From contig NZ_LIVT01000013.1 in assembly GCF_001905905.1 (NCBI RefSeq), positions 1 through 64,000 on the forward strand: DNA of 64,000 bases. Direction: 5' to 3'. The notes beneath the pieces are model-generated. The model did no database searches. It saw only the letters and a list, made by a program, of their open reading frames with translations, and was not told the origin of the DNA. This DNA comes from Streptomyces sp. CB02366 (GTDB lineage Bacteria > Actinomycetota > Actinomycetes > Streptomycetales > Streptomycetaceae). The translations under genes and the position numbers were made by a program. This document shows positions 46,700-55,489 of the stretch, in pieces. Each line of letters begins with the position of its first letter. The stretch's first letter is position 1.

Positions 46700-47734
46700 A
46701 TGACCGACCCGCACCCCTTCATCGCCGGACTGCCCAAGGCCGAATTGCACGTCCACCACGTCGGGTCCGCCTCGCCCCGGATCGTCGCGGAGCTGGCCGC
46801 CCGCCACCCTGACTCCAAGGTCCCCACGGACCCGGAGGCGCTGGCCGACTACTTCACCTTCACCGACTTCGCCCACTTCATCGAGGTCTACCTCTCGGTG
46901 GTGGACCTCGTCCGCACCCCCGAGGACGTCCGGCTGCTCACCTTCGAGGTGGCGCGGGACATGGCACGGCAGAACATCCGGTACGCGGAGCTGACCGTGA
47001 CCCCGTACAGCTCGACCCGCCGGGGCATCCCCGAGACCGGGTTCATGGAGGCCATAGAGGACGCCCGCCGGGCGGCCGAGGCCGAGCTGGGCGTCGTCCT
47101 GCGCTGGTGCTTCGACATCCCGGGCGAGGCCGGTCTCCGGTCGGCCGAGGAGACCGTCCGGCTCGCGCTGGAGCACCGGCCCGAGGGGCTGGTCTCCTTC
47201 GGCCTCGGCGGACCGGAGATCGGGGTGGACCGCCCGCAGTTCAAGCCGTACTTCGACCGGGCCATCGCCGAGGGCCTGCACTCGGTGCCGCACGCCGGGG
47301 AGACCACCGGGCCGCAGACGGTCTGGGACGCGCTGACCGCGCTGCGCGCCGAGCGCATCGGCCACGGCACCAGCTCCGTGCGGGATCCGAAGCTGCTGGA
47401 GCACCTGGCCGAGCACCGTATCGCCCTGGAGGTCTGCCCGACGTCGAACATCGCCACCCGGGCGGTCGCCGACATCGAGCGGCACCCGATCCGGGAGATG
47501 GTCCAGGCAGGTGTGCTGGTGACGGTCAACAGCGACGACCCGCCGATGTTCGGCACCGACCTCAACAACGAGTACGCGGTGGCGGCGCGGCTGCTGGAGC
47601 TGGACGAGCGGGGCATCGCGGAGCTGGCGAAGAACGCCGTGGAGGCGTCGTTCCTCGACCCGGCGGGCAAGCGGAAGCTGGCCGAGGAGATCGACACGTA
47701 CACGGCGGACTGGCTCCGGGCGCCCGGTCGCTGA
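46700..47734 (+). CDS. add: Adenosine deaminase family protein
   Basis: 344 residues from ATG 46700 with GGGAG upstream. Deaminates adenosine or a related aminopurine/adenine with a catalytic metal. The first metal motif is ELHVHHVGS, where most members have HxHL; the Leu is His. VPHAGE, ERIGHGTS and SDDPPMFGTDL give the other metal and catalytic residues. Substrate specificity (adenosine versus adenine or a modified base) is not certain. It ends 22 bases before the GDPD gene. Confidence 0.88.
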   Translation: MTDPHPFIAGLPKAELHVHHVGSASPRIVAELAARHPDSKVPTDPEALADYFTFTDFAHFIEVYLSVVDLVRTPEDVRLLTFEVARDMARQNIRYAELTVTPYSSTRRGIPETGFMEAIEDARRAAEAELGVVLRWCFDIPGEAGLRSAEETVRLALEHRPEGLVSFGLGGPEIGVDRPQFKPYFDRAIAEGLHSVPHAGETTGPQTVWDALTALRAERIGHGTSSVRDPKLLEHLAEHRIALEVCPTSNIATRAVADIERHPIREMVQAGVLVTVNSDDPPMFGTDLNNEYAVAARLLELDERGIAELAKNAVEASFLDPAGKRKLAEEIDTYTADWLRAPGR

Positions 47735-47756
47735 CCCGGTGATCGACAATGGCCCC

Positions 47757-48479
47757 ATGGCCGACACCCCCGCCCCCGCCCGCCGCGTCACCGCCGTGGC
47801 CCACCGCGGCGACCCGTATCTCGCCCGCGAGAACACCCTGCCCTCGATCCGTTCCGCCCTCGAACGGGGAGCGGACGCGGTCGAGATCGACGTACGGGTG
47901 ACCCGCGACGGGGTGCCCGTGCTGCTGCACGACGCGACGCTGGAGCGGCTGTGGGGCCACGACCGGCGCCTCGACCGGCTGGACCACGCGGAGTTGGAGG
48001 AGCTGACCGGCGGCGGGGTGCCCACCCTTCGCAAGGCGCTCCTGGCGGCCGGGGCGCACCGGGTGATGGTGGACCTGCCCGGCTCCACGGACGCCTCGGT
48101 GAGGAAGATCGTGGGGACGGTCGGGGAGTGCGGGGCGGAGGAAAGGGTGTACTACTGCGCGAACGCCGAGGCGATGCTGCGGGTGCGCGCCGCCGACCCG
48201 GCCGCCGAGATCGCCCTGACCTGGAACACCCTGGCCCCGCCGCGCCCGGAGCTGTTGGCGGCGGTCAGGCCGCGCTGGCTGAACTACCGCTTCGGCCTGG
48301 TCAGCCGGGAGTTGGCGGAACGGGCGCACCGGGACGGGCTGCTCGTCTCCGCGTGGACGGCCGACACGAAGCGCACGATGCGCAGGCTGATCGACCGGGG
48401 CGTCGACTCGATCACCACCAACCGGATCGACGCGCTCCACCAGGTGCTGGCCAACTCGCCCGGCCGCGAGGCTCCTTGA
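47757..48479 (+). CDS. Glycerophosphodiester phosphodiesterase
   Basis: 240 residues from ATG 47757; an in-frame GTG at 47739 is also possible. Cleaves glycerophosphodiesters to glycerol 3-phosphate and an alcohol. Motifs are VAHRGDPYLARENTL (residues 14-28), EIDVRVTRDGVPVLLHD, then SAWTADTKRTMRRLI and GVDSITTNR. No signal peptide is seen, so it acts in the cytoplasm. Probably co-transcribed with the adenosine deaminase gene. Confidence 0.92.
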   Translation: MADTPAPARRVTAVAHRGDPYLARENTLPSIRSALERGADAVEIDVRVTRDGVPVLLHDATLERLWGHDRRLDRLDHAELEELTGGGVPTLRKALLAAGAHRVMVDLPGSTDASVRKIVGTVGECGAEERVYYCANAEAMLRVRAADPAAEIALTWNTLAPPRPELLAAVRPRWLNYRFGLVSRELAERAHRDGLLVSAWTADTKRTMRRLIDRGVDSITTNRIDALHQVLANSPGREAP

Positions 48480-48565
48480 TCGGTCCGGCATGATGGGGGG
48501 CCGCACCGGCCCACCACCGCACCATGCTCGCGGCAGGGGCCCTCCGTCATCGAGGAGCAGACGCC

Positions 48566-49363
48566 ATGGACCCCCGCCCGCAGACAGCCGCCGCCCGGAT
48601 ACGTTCCGACGTCGCGCACAACGCCCGTGTCTGGAACTACTGGCTGGGCGGCAAGGACAACTACCCGGTGGACCGGGCGGTGGGCGACCAGGTGACCGGG
48701 ATGTACCCGAGCATCGGCGAAGTGGCCCGCGCGGACCGGGCGTTCCTCGGCCGGGTGGTGCGCCATCTGGCCGGCGACGTGGGCGTCGACCAGTTCCTCG
48801 ACGTCGGCACGGGTCTGCCGACCGTGAACAACACCCATGAGATCGCCCAGCACACCGCGCCGCACGCGCGCGTCGTGTACGTGGACAACGACCCGATCGT
48901 GCTGGCCCACGCCCGTGCGCTGCTGACCAGTTCGCCAGAGGGCGCGACCGAGTACGTGGACGCGGACGCGCACCGCCCGGAGCAGATCCTGAGGGCCGCC
49001 GAGCCCACCCTGGACCTGGGGCAGCCCGTCGCGGTGATGATGCTCGGCATCCTGAACTTCGTGCTGGACACGGACGAGGCGCGGTCCATCGTGCGGACGC
49101 TGATGGCGGCGGTGCCCCCGGGCAGCCACCTGGTGCTGACCCACCCGACGCTGGAGCTGGGCGGCGAGGGCAACGAGGCGGCGATGCGGTTCTGGAACGA
49201 GAACGCCACCCCGCCGATCACCGCGCGCAGCCGGGAGGAGTTCGCCTCGTTCCTGGAGGGGCTGGAGATCCTGGAGCCGGGGATCGTCTCCTGCTCCCGC
49301 TGGCGGACGAACCCGCGGGAGCCGGAGGTGGCCCAGTTCGGGGTGGTGGCCCGGAAGCCCTGA
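48566..49363 (+). CDS. SAM-dependent methyltransferase, DUF574 family
   Basis: 265 residues from ATG 48566 with CGAGGAG upstream. This family is highly multiplied in actinomycetes. It starts ARIRSDVAHNARVWNYWLGGKDNY, with the DVGTGLPT SAM-binding loop near residue 77 and VYVDNDPIVLAHARALL. Its biological substrate is unknown. It lies 86 bases after the GDPD gene. Confidence 0.9.
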   Translation: MDPRPQTAAARIRSDVAHNARVWNYWLGGKDNYPVDRAVGDQVTGMYPSIGEVARADRAFLGRVVRHLAGDVGVDQFLDVGTGLPTVNNTHEIAQHTAPHARVVYVDNDPIVLAHARALLTSSPEGATEYVDADAHRPEQILRAAEPTLDLGQPVAVMMLGILNFVLDTDEARSIVRTLMAAVPPGSHLVLTHPTLELGGEGNEAAMRFWNENATPPITARSREEFASFLEGLEILEPGIVSCSRWRTNPREPEVAQFGVVARKP

Positions 49364-49385
49364 GGCGCCGGCCGGGGCCGTCGGC

Positions 49386-49447
49386 ACGGCTGCGCGGCCC
49401 GTCGGGACGGCTGCGCAGTCCGTCTGCGCGGCTGCGCGGGCCGCTCG
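49386..49447. repeat. Imperfect tandem repeat, about 21 bases, three copies
   Basis: Three units containing CGGCTGCGCGG or CGGCTGCGCAG followed by CCGTC or CCGCTC. On the - strand it reads as repeats of AQP-RR. It lies right after the methyltransferase stop. Confidence 0.65.
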
Positions 49448-49620
49448 CGGTCGACGGTGTCGAGCCCTTCGCGGACCCGGGTGATCCACTCCGTCAGGCC
49501 TGGGAAGTGCTCGGGGACCGGGGACGCGGAGGCGCTCAGCAGGTCCTCGGCCCAGCGGAGTCCGGTGACGAGGGGGAAAGCCGTGAGCCCGCTCGGCACC
49601 GGACAGACGATGAGGACCAC
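49420..49620 (-). other. Coding-like stretch, possible small gene or remnant
   Basis: From ATG 49618-49620 the - strand reads VPSGLTAFPLVTGLRW, then FPGLTEWITRVREG, with strong G/C third-position bias over about 65 codons. The frame then passes through the tandem repeat and into antisense of the methyltransferase gene. It has no family I know. In the 355-base gap 49364-49718 this and the repeat are all I see. Confidence 0.35.
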
Positions 49621-49718
49621 CCACCACCCGCGTACACGCCGCGCGGGGGCGTGTCCCTCGCTTCTGTCCGCAGCGTACGCCCGCGTTCACCGCCTCTTCA
49701 CGCCGCCCCGGCAGGGCT

Positions 49719-50978
49719 TCACAGGCCGACGATGGAGTTCCACTTCTTGGCGAAGTCCATCCGTTCCTCGGAGGTGATGTCGCGCGCGATGGCGAGCCGT
49801 TTCCGCATCGCGTCGTCGGGGAAGATCAGCGGGTCCTCGGCGAGTGCGGCCGTCTCCTCGTCCTTGGCGGAGGCCAGGACGTCCCGGGCGGCGGGCACGG
49901 GGCAGACGTAGTTGACCCAGGCGGCGAGTTCGGCGGCGACCTCGGGGTCGTAGTAGTGGTCCACCAGGCGTTCCGCGTTGCGCTTGTGGCGGGCGAGGTT
50001 GGGGATCATCAGGGACTCCGCCCACAGTTCGGCGCCCTCCTCGGGGACGACGAACGCGATGTCGGGGTTGTCGGCCTGGAGCTGGATGACGTCGCCGGAG
50101 TACGCCTGGCAGGCGAGCACGTCGCCGGTGGCGAGGTCCTTGATGTAGTCGTTGCCGGTGAAGCGGCGGATGTGCTTCGAGCGGACCCGCTCCTCCGTCT
50201 GCTCGCAGATCTCGTGGAAGTCGTCGGCCGTCCAGCGGGTGATGTCGACGCCGTTGCCCTGCATCAGCAGCGCGAACGACTCGTCGAGCCCGGAGAGCAG
50301 GGTGACCCGGCCGCGCAGGTCGTCCGCCCACAGTTCGTTCGTGGACCGGATCTCGCGGCCGAGCTTCTTCCGGTTGTAGGCGATGCCGGTGATGCCGGAC
50401 TGCCAGGGGACGCTGTGGAGCCGCCCCTCGTCGAAGGCGGGGGTCCGCAGCAGCGGGTCGAGGTGTTTGACGACGTTGGGCTGCCGCGCGCGGTCCATCT
50501 CCTGGACCCAGCCGAGCCGGACGAAGCGGGCGGCCATCCAGTCGCTGATGACGACCAGGTCCCGGCCGGTCTCCTGGTGGTTCATCAGCGCGGGGCTGAT
50601 CTTCCCGAAGAACTCGTCGTTGTCGTTGATCTCCTCCGTGTACGTGACGGAGATCCCGGTCCGCTCCGAGAAGGCGTCCAGGGTGGGCCGTTTCGACTCG
50701 TCGTCCTCGTCGGTGTCGATGTAGAGCGGCCAGTTGGCGAAGTGGAGCGTGCGGTCGGTGGCGGAGCGGTCGCGTCCGGCCCGTTTCCCCGGCTCGACGA
50801 AGGCCGCGGGCACGCCGCAGCCGGCCAGGGCGGCGCCGGCCGCCCCCGCCCCGAGGGCGCGCAGGAGGGAACGGCGGGACACGGGGTTCTTCCTGATCGC
50901 TCGCACCAGCGCAGGATGCCGGGCGGCGGCTCGGCGGACAATGGACCAAGCGTCCAGCGGGGCGGGCCCGCTCCGCAC
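49719..50978 (-). CDS. Second PotD-like polyamine-binding lipoprotein, without its own transporter genes
   Basis: 419 residues from GTG 50978; a GTG at 50906 (VRAIRKNP) would be 24 shorter, and neither has a good ribosome-binding site. A twin-arginine signal (SRRSLLRALG) and lipobox LAGC are present. FANWPLYID, TYTEEINDNDEFFGK, RRFTGNDYIKDL and VIQLQADNPDI match the PotD-like protein at 42045, so it likely binds the same class of polyamine. No permease or ATPase adjoins it; it may use PotABC. It sits downstream of the aldehyde dehydrogenase at 51064. Confidence 0.88.
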   Translation of the reverse strand: MRSGPAPLDAWSIVRRAAARHPALVRAIRKNPVSRRSLLRALGAGAAGAALAGCGVPAAFVEPGKRAGRDRSATDRTLHFANWPLYIDTDEDDESKRPTLDAFSERTGISVTYTEEINDNDEFFGKISPALMNHQETGRDLVVISDWMAARFVRLGWVQEMDRARQPNVVKHLDPLLRTPAFDEGRLHSVPWQSGITGIAYNRKKLGREIRSTNELWADDLRGRVTLLSGLDESFALLMQGNGVDITRWTADDFHEICEQTEERVRSKHIRRFTGNDYIKDLATGDVLACQAYSGDVIQLQADNPDIAFVVPEEGAELWAESLMIPNLARHKRNAERLVDHYYDPEVAAELAAWVNYVCPVPAARDVLASAKDEETAALAEDPLIFPDDAMRKRLAIARDITSEERMDFAKKWNSIVGL

Positions 50979-51016
50979 ACCTTGTACAGCGGGGAACGTG
51001 CGGAGGGGAACGGGAA

Positions 51017-51042
51017 CGGCCCCGGGACGGAGCCCGGGGCCG
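51017..51042 (-). terminator. Terminator downstream of the second aldehyde dehydrogenase
   Basis: 10-bp perfect stem CGGCCCCGGG/CCCGGGGCCG, 22 bases past the stop of the gene at 51064. It may also reduce readthrough into the PotD-like gene. Confidence 0.7.
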
Positions 51043-51063
51043 CGTACCGCCTCGGCGAGAGGC

Positions 51064-52503
51064 TCAGTCCTCGATGGACGTCATGACGTGCTTGATGCGG
51101 GTGTAGTCCTCGAAGCCGTACGCGGAGAGGTCCTTGCCGTAACCGGACTTCTTGAACCCGCCGTGCGGCATCTCGGCGACCAGCGGGATGTGGGTGTTGA
51201 TCCACACGCAGCCGAAGTCGAGGTTCTTGGACATGCGCATGGCGCGGGAGTGGTTCTGCGTCCAGACCGAGGAGGCGAGCGCGTACTCGACGCCGTTGGC
51301 GTACTCGACGGCCTGCTTCTCGTCGCTGAAGGACTGGACGGTGATGACGGGGCCGAAGACCTCGTTCTGGATGATCTCGTCGTCCTGCTTCAGGCCGGAG
51401 ACGACGGTCGGGGCGTAGAAGTAGCCCTTGTCGCCGACCCGGTGGCCGCCCGCCTCGACCTTGGCGTGGGCGGGAAGACGCTCGATGAAGCCGCTGACCT
51501 GCTTCAGCTGGTTGGCGTTGTTGAGCGGGCCGTACGCCACGTCCTCGTCGTCCGGCTGCCCGGTCTTCGTGTCGGCGGCGGCCTTGGCCAGAGCGGTGAC
51601 GAACTCGTCGTGGATCGACTCGTGGACCAGCACGCGGGTGGCGGCCGTGCAGTCCTGGCCCGCGTTGAAGAAGCCGGCCTCGGAGACGCCCGCCACCGTC
51701 TTGGCGATGTCGGCGTCCTCGAAGACCACGACGGGCGCCTTGCCGCCGAGCTCCAGGTGGACGCGCTTGACGTCCTTGGCGGCGGACTCGGCGACCTGCA
51801 TGCCGGCCCGTACCGAACCGGTGATGGAGGCCATCGCCGGGATCGGGTGCTCGACCATGGCGCGGCCGGTGTCCCGGTCGCCGCACAGGACGTTGAAGAC
51901 GCCCTTGGGGAGGATCCGGCCCATGATCTCGGCCATGAGCACGGTCGACGCCGGGGTGGTGTCGGACGGCTTGATGACGACCGTGTTGCCCGCGGCGAGG
52001 GCCGGGGCGAACTTCCACACGGCCATCATCAGCGGGTAGTTCCACGGCGCGACCTGGGCGCAGACGCCGACCGGCTCGCGGCGGACGATGGAGGTCAGGC
52101 CCTCCATGTACTCGCCGGCCGAACGGCCCTCCAGCAGACGGGCGGCCCCGGCGAAGAAGCGGATCTGGTCGACCGCCGGCGGGATCTCCTCGCTGCGGGT
52201 CAGCCCGATCGGCTTGCCGGTGTTCTCCGACTCGGCGGCGATCAGGTCCTCGGCCCGCTCCTCGAAGGCGTCCGCGATCTTCAGCAGGGCCTTCTGTCGC
52301 TCGGCGGGCGTGGTGTCGCGCCAGGCGGGGAAGGCCGCGGCGGCGGCCTCCATGGCGGCATCGACGTCGGCCTGACCGGAGAGCGGGGAGGTCGCGTAGA
52401 CCTCTTCCGTCACCGGGTTGACCACATCGATGGTCCGCCCGTCCGCGGCGTCCCGGAACTCTCCGTTGATGTAGTTGCGCAGACGGCGCACCTCGGTGGT
52501 CAC
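51064..52503 (-). CDS. Gamma-aminobutyraldehyde dehydrogenase-type ALDH
   Basis: 479 residues from GTG 52501-52503, which has GGAGGGG five bases upstream. ALDH with HLELGGKAPVVVFEDADI and catalytic Cys285 in GQDCTAATR. The region RLRNYINGEFRDAADG at the start and MPHGGFKKSGYGKDLS at the end fit the PuuC/aminobutyraldehyde group. It is divergent from the Lrp regulator and aminotransferase, with which it probably forms a regulon: the aminotransferase makes the aminoaldehyde, this enzyme oxidises it to GABA. Confidence 0.9.
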   Translation of the reverse strand: MTTEVRRLRNYINGEFRDAADGRTIDVVNPVTEEVYATSPLSGQADVDAAMEAAAAAFPAWRDTTPAERQKALLKIADAFEERAEDLIAAESENTGKPIGLTRSEEIPPAVDQIRFFAGAARLLEGRSAGEYMEGLTSIVRREPVGVCAQVAPWNYPLMMAVWKFAPALAAGNTVVIKPSDTTPASTVLMAEIMGRILPKGVFNVLCGDRDTGRAMVEHPIPAMASITGSVRAGMQVAESAAKDVKRVHLELGGKAPVVVFEDADIAKTVAGVSEAGFFNAGQDCTAATRVLVHESIHDEFVTALAKAAADTKTGQPDDEDVAYGPLNNANQLKQVSGFIERLPAHAKVEAGGHRVGDKGYFYAPTVVSGLKQDDEIIQNEVFGPVITVQSFSDEKQAVEYANGVEYALASSVWTQNHSRAMRMSKNLDFGCVWINTHIPLVAEMPHGGFKKSGYGKDLSAYGFEDYTRIKHVMTSIED

Positions 52504-52679
52504 AACCACCCCTCCTGTCGGCTGTCCGATGGGTGAGACGTCCACCTTAATCGCTGCGGTGACGCTTTCGACATACCCAACCGCCGCCAACTTCGGATTC
52601 AGTCAGATCCAAGCACTCAGACAACGAATTTCATCGATCTGGGGTTGCGAGACAGACGAGGGCGGTGCATGGTGGATGC
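52504..52679. promoter_or_regulatory. Divergent promoter region of ALDH and lrp genes
   Basis: AT-richer than its surroundings, and placed between the two divergent starts. Probably carries both promoters and sites for the Lrp/AsnC protein. No perfect palindrome stands out. Confidence 0.5.
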
Positions 52680-53171
52680 GTGGCCAGTCGCAGCGCAGAC
52701 TCCAGGACAGGGAACGGATCACCGCACGCGGTCGATGCCGTCTCCCTCGCAATCATCGAGCAGCTCCAGGAGGACGGACGGCGCCCGTACGCCGCGATCG
52801 GCAAGGCCGTCGGCCTCTCCGAAGCGGCCGTGCGCCAGCGCGTCCAGAAGCTGCTCGACCAGGGCGTGATGCAGATCGTCGCCGTCACGGACCCGCTCAC
52901 CGTGGGGTTCCGGCGCCAGGCGATGGTCGGCATCAACGTCGAGGGCGACCTCGACCCGGTGGCCGAAGCCCTGTCGGCCATGGCCGAGTGCGAGTACGTG
53001 GTGATGACCGCGGGCTCCTTCGACCTGATGGTGGAGATCGTCTGCGAGGACGACGACCACCTTCTGGAGATGATCAACAAACGCATCCGGACCCTTCCCG
53101 GCGTGCGCTCCACCGAGAGCTTTGTTTACCTCAAGCTCAAGAAGCAGACCTATATGTGGGGAACCCGATAG
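52680..53171 (+). CDS. Lrp/AsnC family transcriptional regulator
   Basis: 163 residues from GTG 52680; a GTG at 52665 would add 5. The N-terminal winged helix is VDAVSLAIIEQLQEDGRRPYA with GLSEAAVRQRVQKLLDQGVMQI. The C-terminal RAM (ligand-binding) domain is VEYVVMTAGSFDLMVEIVCED-like (ECEYVVMTAGSFDLMVE). It controls either the adjacent aminotransferase, starting 3 bases later, or the divergent aldehyde dehydrogenase, or both. The inducer may be an amino acid or a polyamine product. Confidence 0.93.
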   Translation: MASRSADSRTGNGSPHAVDAVSLAIIEQLQEDGRRPYAAIGKAVGLSEAAVRQRVQKLLDQGVMQIVAVTDPLTVGFRRQAMVGINVEGDLDPVAEALSAMAECEYVVMTAGSFDLMVEIVCEDDDHLLEMINKRIRTLPGVRSTESFVYLKLKKQTYMWGTR

Positions 53172-53173
53172 CC

Positions 53174-54535
53174 GTGAGCAAGGACCTCAGCCGAACCGCG
53201 TACGACCACCTGTGGATGCACTTCACCCGCATGTCGGACTACGAGAACGCACCCGTTCCCACCATCGTGCGCGGCGAGGGAACGTACATCTTCGACGACA
53301 AGGGCAAGCGCTACCTGGACGGCCTCTCCGGCCTGTTCGTGGTCAACGCCGGCCACGGTCGTCACGAGCTCGCCGAGACGGCGTACAAGCAGGCCCAGGA
53401 GCTCGCCTTCTTCCCGGTGTGGTCCTACGCCCACCCGAAGGCCGTCGAGCTGGCCGAGCGGCTCGCCGACTACGCCCCGGGCGACCTCAACAAGGTCTTC
53501 TTCACCACCGGTGGCGGCGAGGCCGTCGAGACCGCCTGGAAGCTGGCCAAGCAGTACTTCAAGCTCCAGGGCAAGCCGACCAAGTACAAGGTCATCTCGC
53601 GTGCGGTCGCCTACCACGGCACCCCGCAGGGCGCGCTCTCCATCACCGGCCTCCCGGCCCTGAAGGCCCCCTTCGAGCCGCTGGTCCCCGGTGCGCACAA
53701 GGTGCCGAACACCAACATCTACCGCGCCCCGCTCTTCGGCGACGACCCCGAGGCGTTCGGCCGCTGGGCCGCCGACCAGATCGAGCAGGAGATCCTCTTC
53801 GAGGGCCCCGAGACCGTCGCGGCCGTCTTCCTGGAGCCCGTGCAGAACGCGGGCGGCTGCTTCCCGCCGCCGCCCGGCTACTTCCAGCGGGTCCGCGAGA
53901 TCTGCGACCAGTACGACGTGCTGCTCGTCTCCGACGAGGTCATCTGCGCCTTCGGCCGGCTCGGCACGATCTTCGCCTGCGACAAGTTCGGCTATGTGCC
54001 GGACATGATCACCTGTGCGAAGGGCATGACCTCGGGCTACTCCCCGATCGGCGCCTGCATCGTCTCGGACCGGGTCGCCGAGCCGTTCTACCAGGGCGGC
54101 AACACCTTCCTGCACGGCTACACCTTCGGCGGCCACCCGGTCTCCGCGGCGGTGGGCCTCGCCAACCTCGACATCTTCGAGCGCGAGAACCTCACCCAGC
54201 ACGTCCTCGACAACGAGAACGCCTTCCTGACCACGCTCCAGAAGCTGCACGACCTGCCGATCGTCGGCGACGTCCGCGGCAACGGGTACTTCTACGGCAT
54301 CGAGCTGGTGAAGGACAAGGCCACCAAGGAGACGTTCACCGACGAGGAGACCGAGCGCGTCCTGTACGGCTTCCTCTCCAAGGCGCTGTACGAGAACGGC
54401 CTGTACTGCCGGGCCGACGACCGCGGCGACCCGGTCGTCCAGCTCGCCCCGCCGCTGATCTCCGACCAGTCCACGTTCGACGAGATCGAGGGCATCCTGC
54501 GGAACGTCCTCACGGAGGCGTGGGCCAAGCTCTGA
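53174..54535 (+). CDS. Class-III aminotransferase, putrescine/diamine type
   Basis: 453 residues from GTG 53174-53176; a GTG at 53156 inside the regulator gene is also in frame. PLP enzyme with the GGGEAVETAWKLAKQYF cofactor-binding segment, VSDEVICAFGRLG, and Schiff-base Lys283 in TCAKGMTSGYSPIG. Layout matches putrescine- or beta-alanine-pyruvate aminotransferases (SpuC-like). With the divergent dehydrogenase it could turn putrescine into GABA, feeding gabT. The amino donor is not proven. Confidence 0.9.
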   Translation: MSKDLSRTAYDHLWMHFTRMSDYENAPVPTIVRGEGTYIFDDKGKRYLDGLSGLFVVNAGHGRHELAETAYKQAQELAFFPVWSYAHPKAVELAERLADYAPGDLNKVFFTTGGGEAVETAWKLAKQYFKLQGKPTKYKVISRAVAYHGTPQGALSITGLPALKAPFEPLVPGAHKVPNTNIYRAPLFGDDPEAFGRWAADQIEQEILFEGPETVAAVFLEPVQNAGGCFPPPPGYFQRVREICDQYDVLLVSDEVICAFGRLGTIFACDKFGYVPDMITCAKGMTSGYSPIGACIVSDRVAEPFYQGGNTFLHGYTFGGHPVSAAVGLANLDIFERENLTQHVLDNENAFLTTLQKLHDLPIVGDVRGNGYFYGIELVKDKATKETFTDEETERVLYGFLSKALYENGLYCRADDRGDPVVQLAPPLISDQSTFDEIEGILRNVLTEAWAKL

Positions 54536-54589
54536 CCGCCACCAGGTCCCCCGGCCGATAGCCGCCCAGCGGTCATTTCATCGGTCCAC

Positions 54590-54637
54590 GCGGCCCGGAT
54601 ACACCCCTTCGAGTGAGAAGGGGGGTGTCCGGGCCGC
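54590..54637 (+). terminator. Terminator downstream of the aminotransferase
   Basis: Stem GCGGCCCGG/CCGGGCCGC, extended by ACACCCC/GGGGTGT, about 55 bases past the stop. Confidence 0.75.
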
Positions 54638-54700
54638 GCGCCGTGCGCCCGCACCGGTCCGACTCCCTACGGTGCCCAGTGACCGATCGGCCGCGTCTTC

Positions 54701-54720
54701 GTTCCCCCGTACGGGGGAAC
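54701..54720. promoter_or_regulatory. Perfect 20-bp palindrome before the ABC operon
   Basis: GTTCCCCCGTACGGGGGAAC is fully palindromic and ends 31 bases upstream of the ABC ATPase start. This is likely an operator for a dimeric repressor. Confidence 0.55.
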
Positions 54721-54751
54721 GGGAAATCTGACCTGAACCGAGGTGTACGCC

Positions 54752-55489
54752 ATGGTGGCCCCGCCGGACAACGACGTGATCTGGGCGCGTTCCCTGCACC
54801 ACTCCCACAACGGATCGCCCGGGCTCGGCGGCGTCTCCCTCGGCGTCCGGGACGCCGAGATCCTCGCCGTGACCGGGCCCCGCGGCAGCGGGAAGACGAC
54901 GCTGCTGCACTGCCTCTCGGGCCGCCTGGTCCCCCAGGAGGGCGAGGTCTGGTTCAACAGCGTGCCCGTCCACACCATGGCCCCCCGGGTCCGCGAGCAG
55001 CTGCGCCGCGAGCGCTTCGGCTGGATCGGCGCGGACCCCCAGCTGGTCCCCGAGCTGACCGTCCGGGAGAACGTCGCGCTGCCCCTGCTGCTGCGCGGCG
55101 TCCCGCACCGGGCCGCCGGGAAGGCGGCGGCCGAGTGGATGGAGCGCCTGGACATCGCCGCCTTCGCCAAGAAGCGGCCGCACGCCCTGCTCCAGGCGCA
55201 GCGCCAGCGGGTCTCGGTGGCCCGCGCCCTGTGCGGGTCGCCGACGGTGGTCTTCGCCGACGAACCGACCGCGACCCTGCACCGCACGGACCGCGCCCAG
55301 GTGCTGCGCACCTTGACCGCAGCGGTCCGCTCGCACGGCATCACCCTGGTGCTGGCCACGCACGACGCGGAGGTCGCCGCGCTCGCGGACCGGGCGGTCC
55401 CGATGCTGGACGGCCGCTGCGTCGCCACGGTCACCCTGCCCGCGAAACCGGAAGCGGAGGGCCGCGCGGCGTGCTCGCTCTCCGTCTAG
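54752..55489 (+). CDS. ABC transporter ATP-binding protein with degenerate signature motif
   Basis: 245 residues from ATG 54752. The LolD/MacB-like subfamily: GPRGSGKTT (Walker A, residues about 42-50), PELTVRENVALPLLL, Walker B VVFADEPTATL, and H-loop ATHD. The signature, normally LSGGQ, is LLQAQRQRVSVARAL: the two Gly are lost but the following region is normal. This may reduce or alter ATP use, or the missing half is supplied by another ATPase. It overlaps the permease gene by 19 bases. Confidence 0.9.
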   Translation: MVAPPDNDVIWARSLHHSHNGSPGLGGVSLGVRDAEILAVTGPRGSGKTTLLHCLSGRLVPQEGEVWFNSVPVHTMAPRVREQLRRERFGWIGADPQLVPELTVRENVALPLLLRGVPHRAAGKAAAEWMERLDIAAFAKKRPHALLQAQRQRVSVARALCGSPTVVFADEPTATLHRTDRAQVLRTLTAAVRSHGITLVLATHDAEVAALADRAVPMLDGRCVATVTLPAKPEAEGRAACSLSV

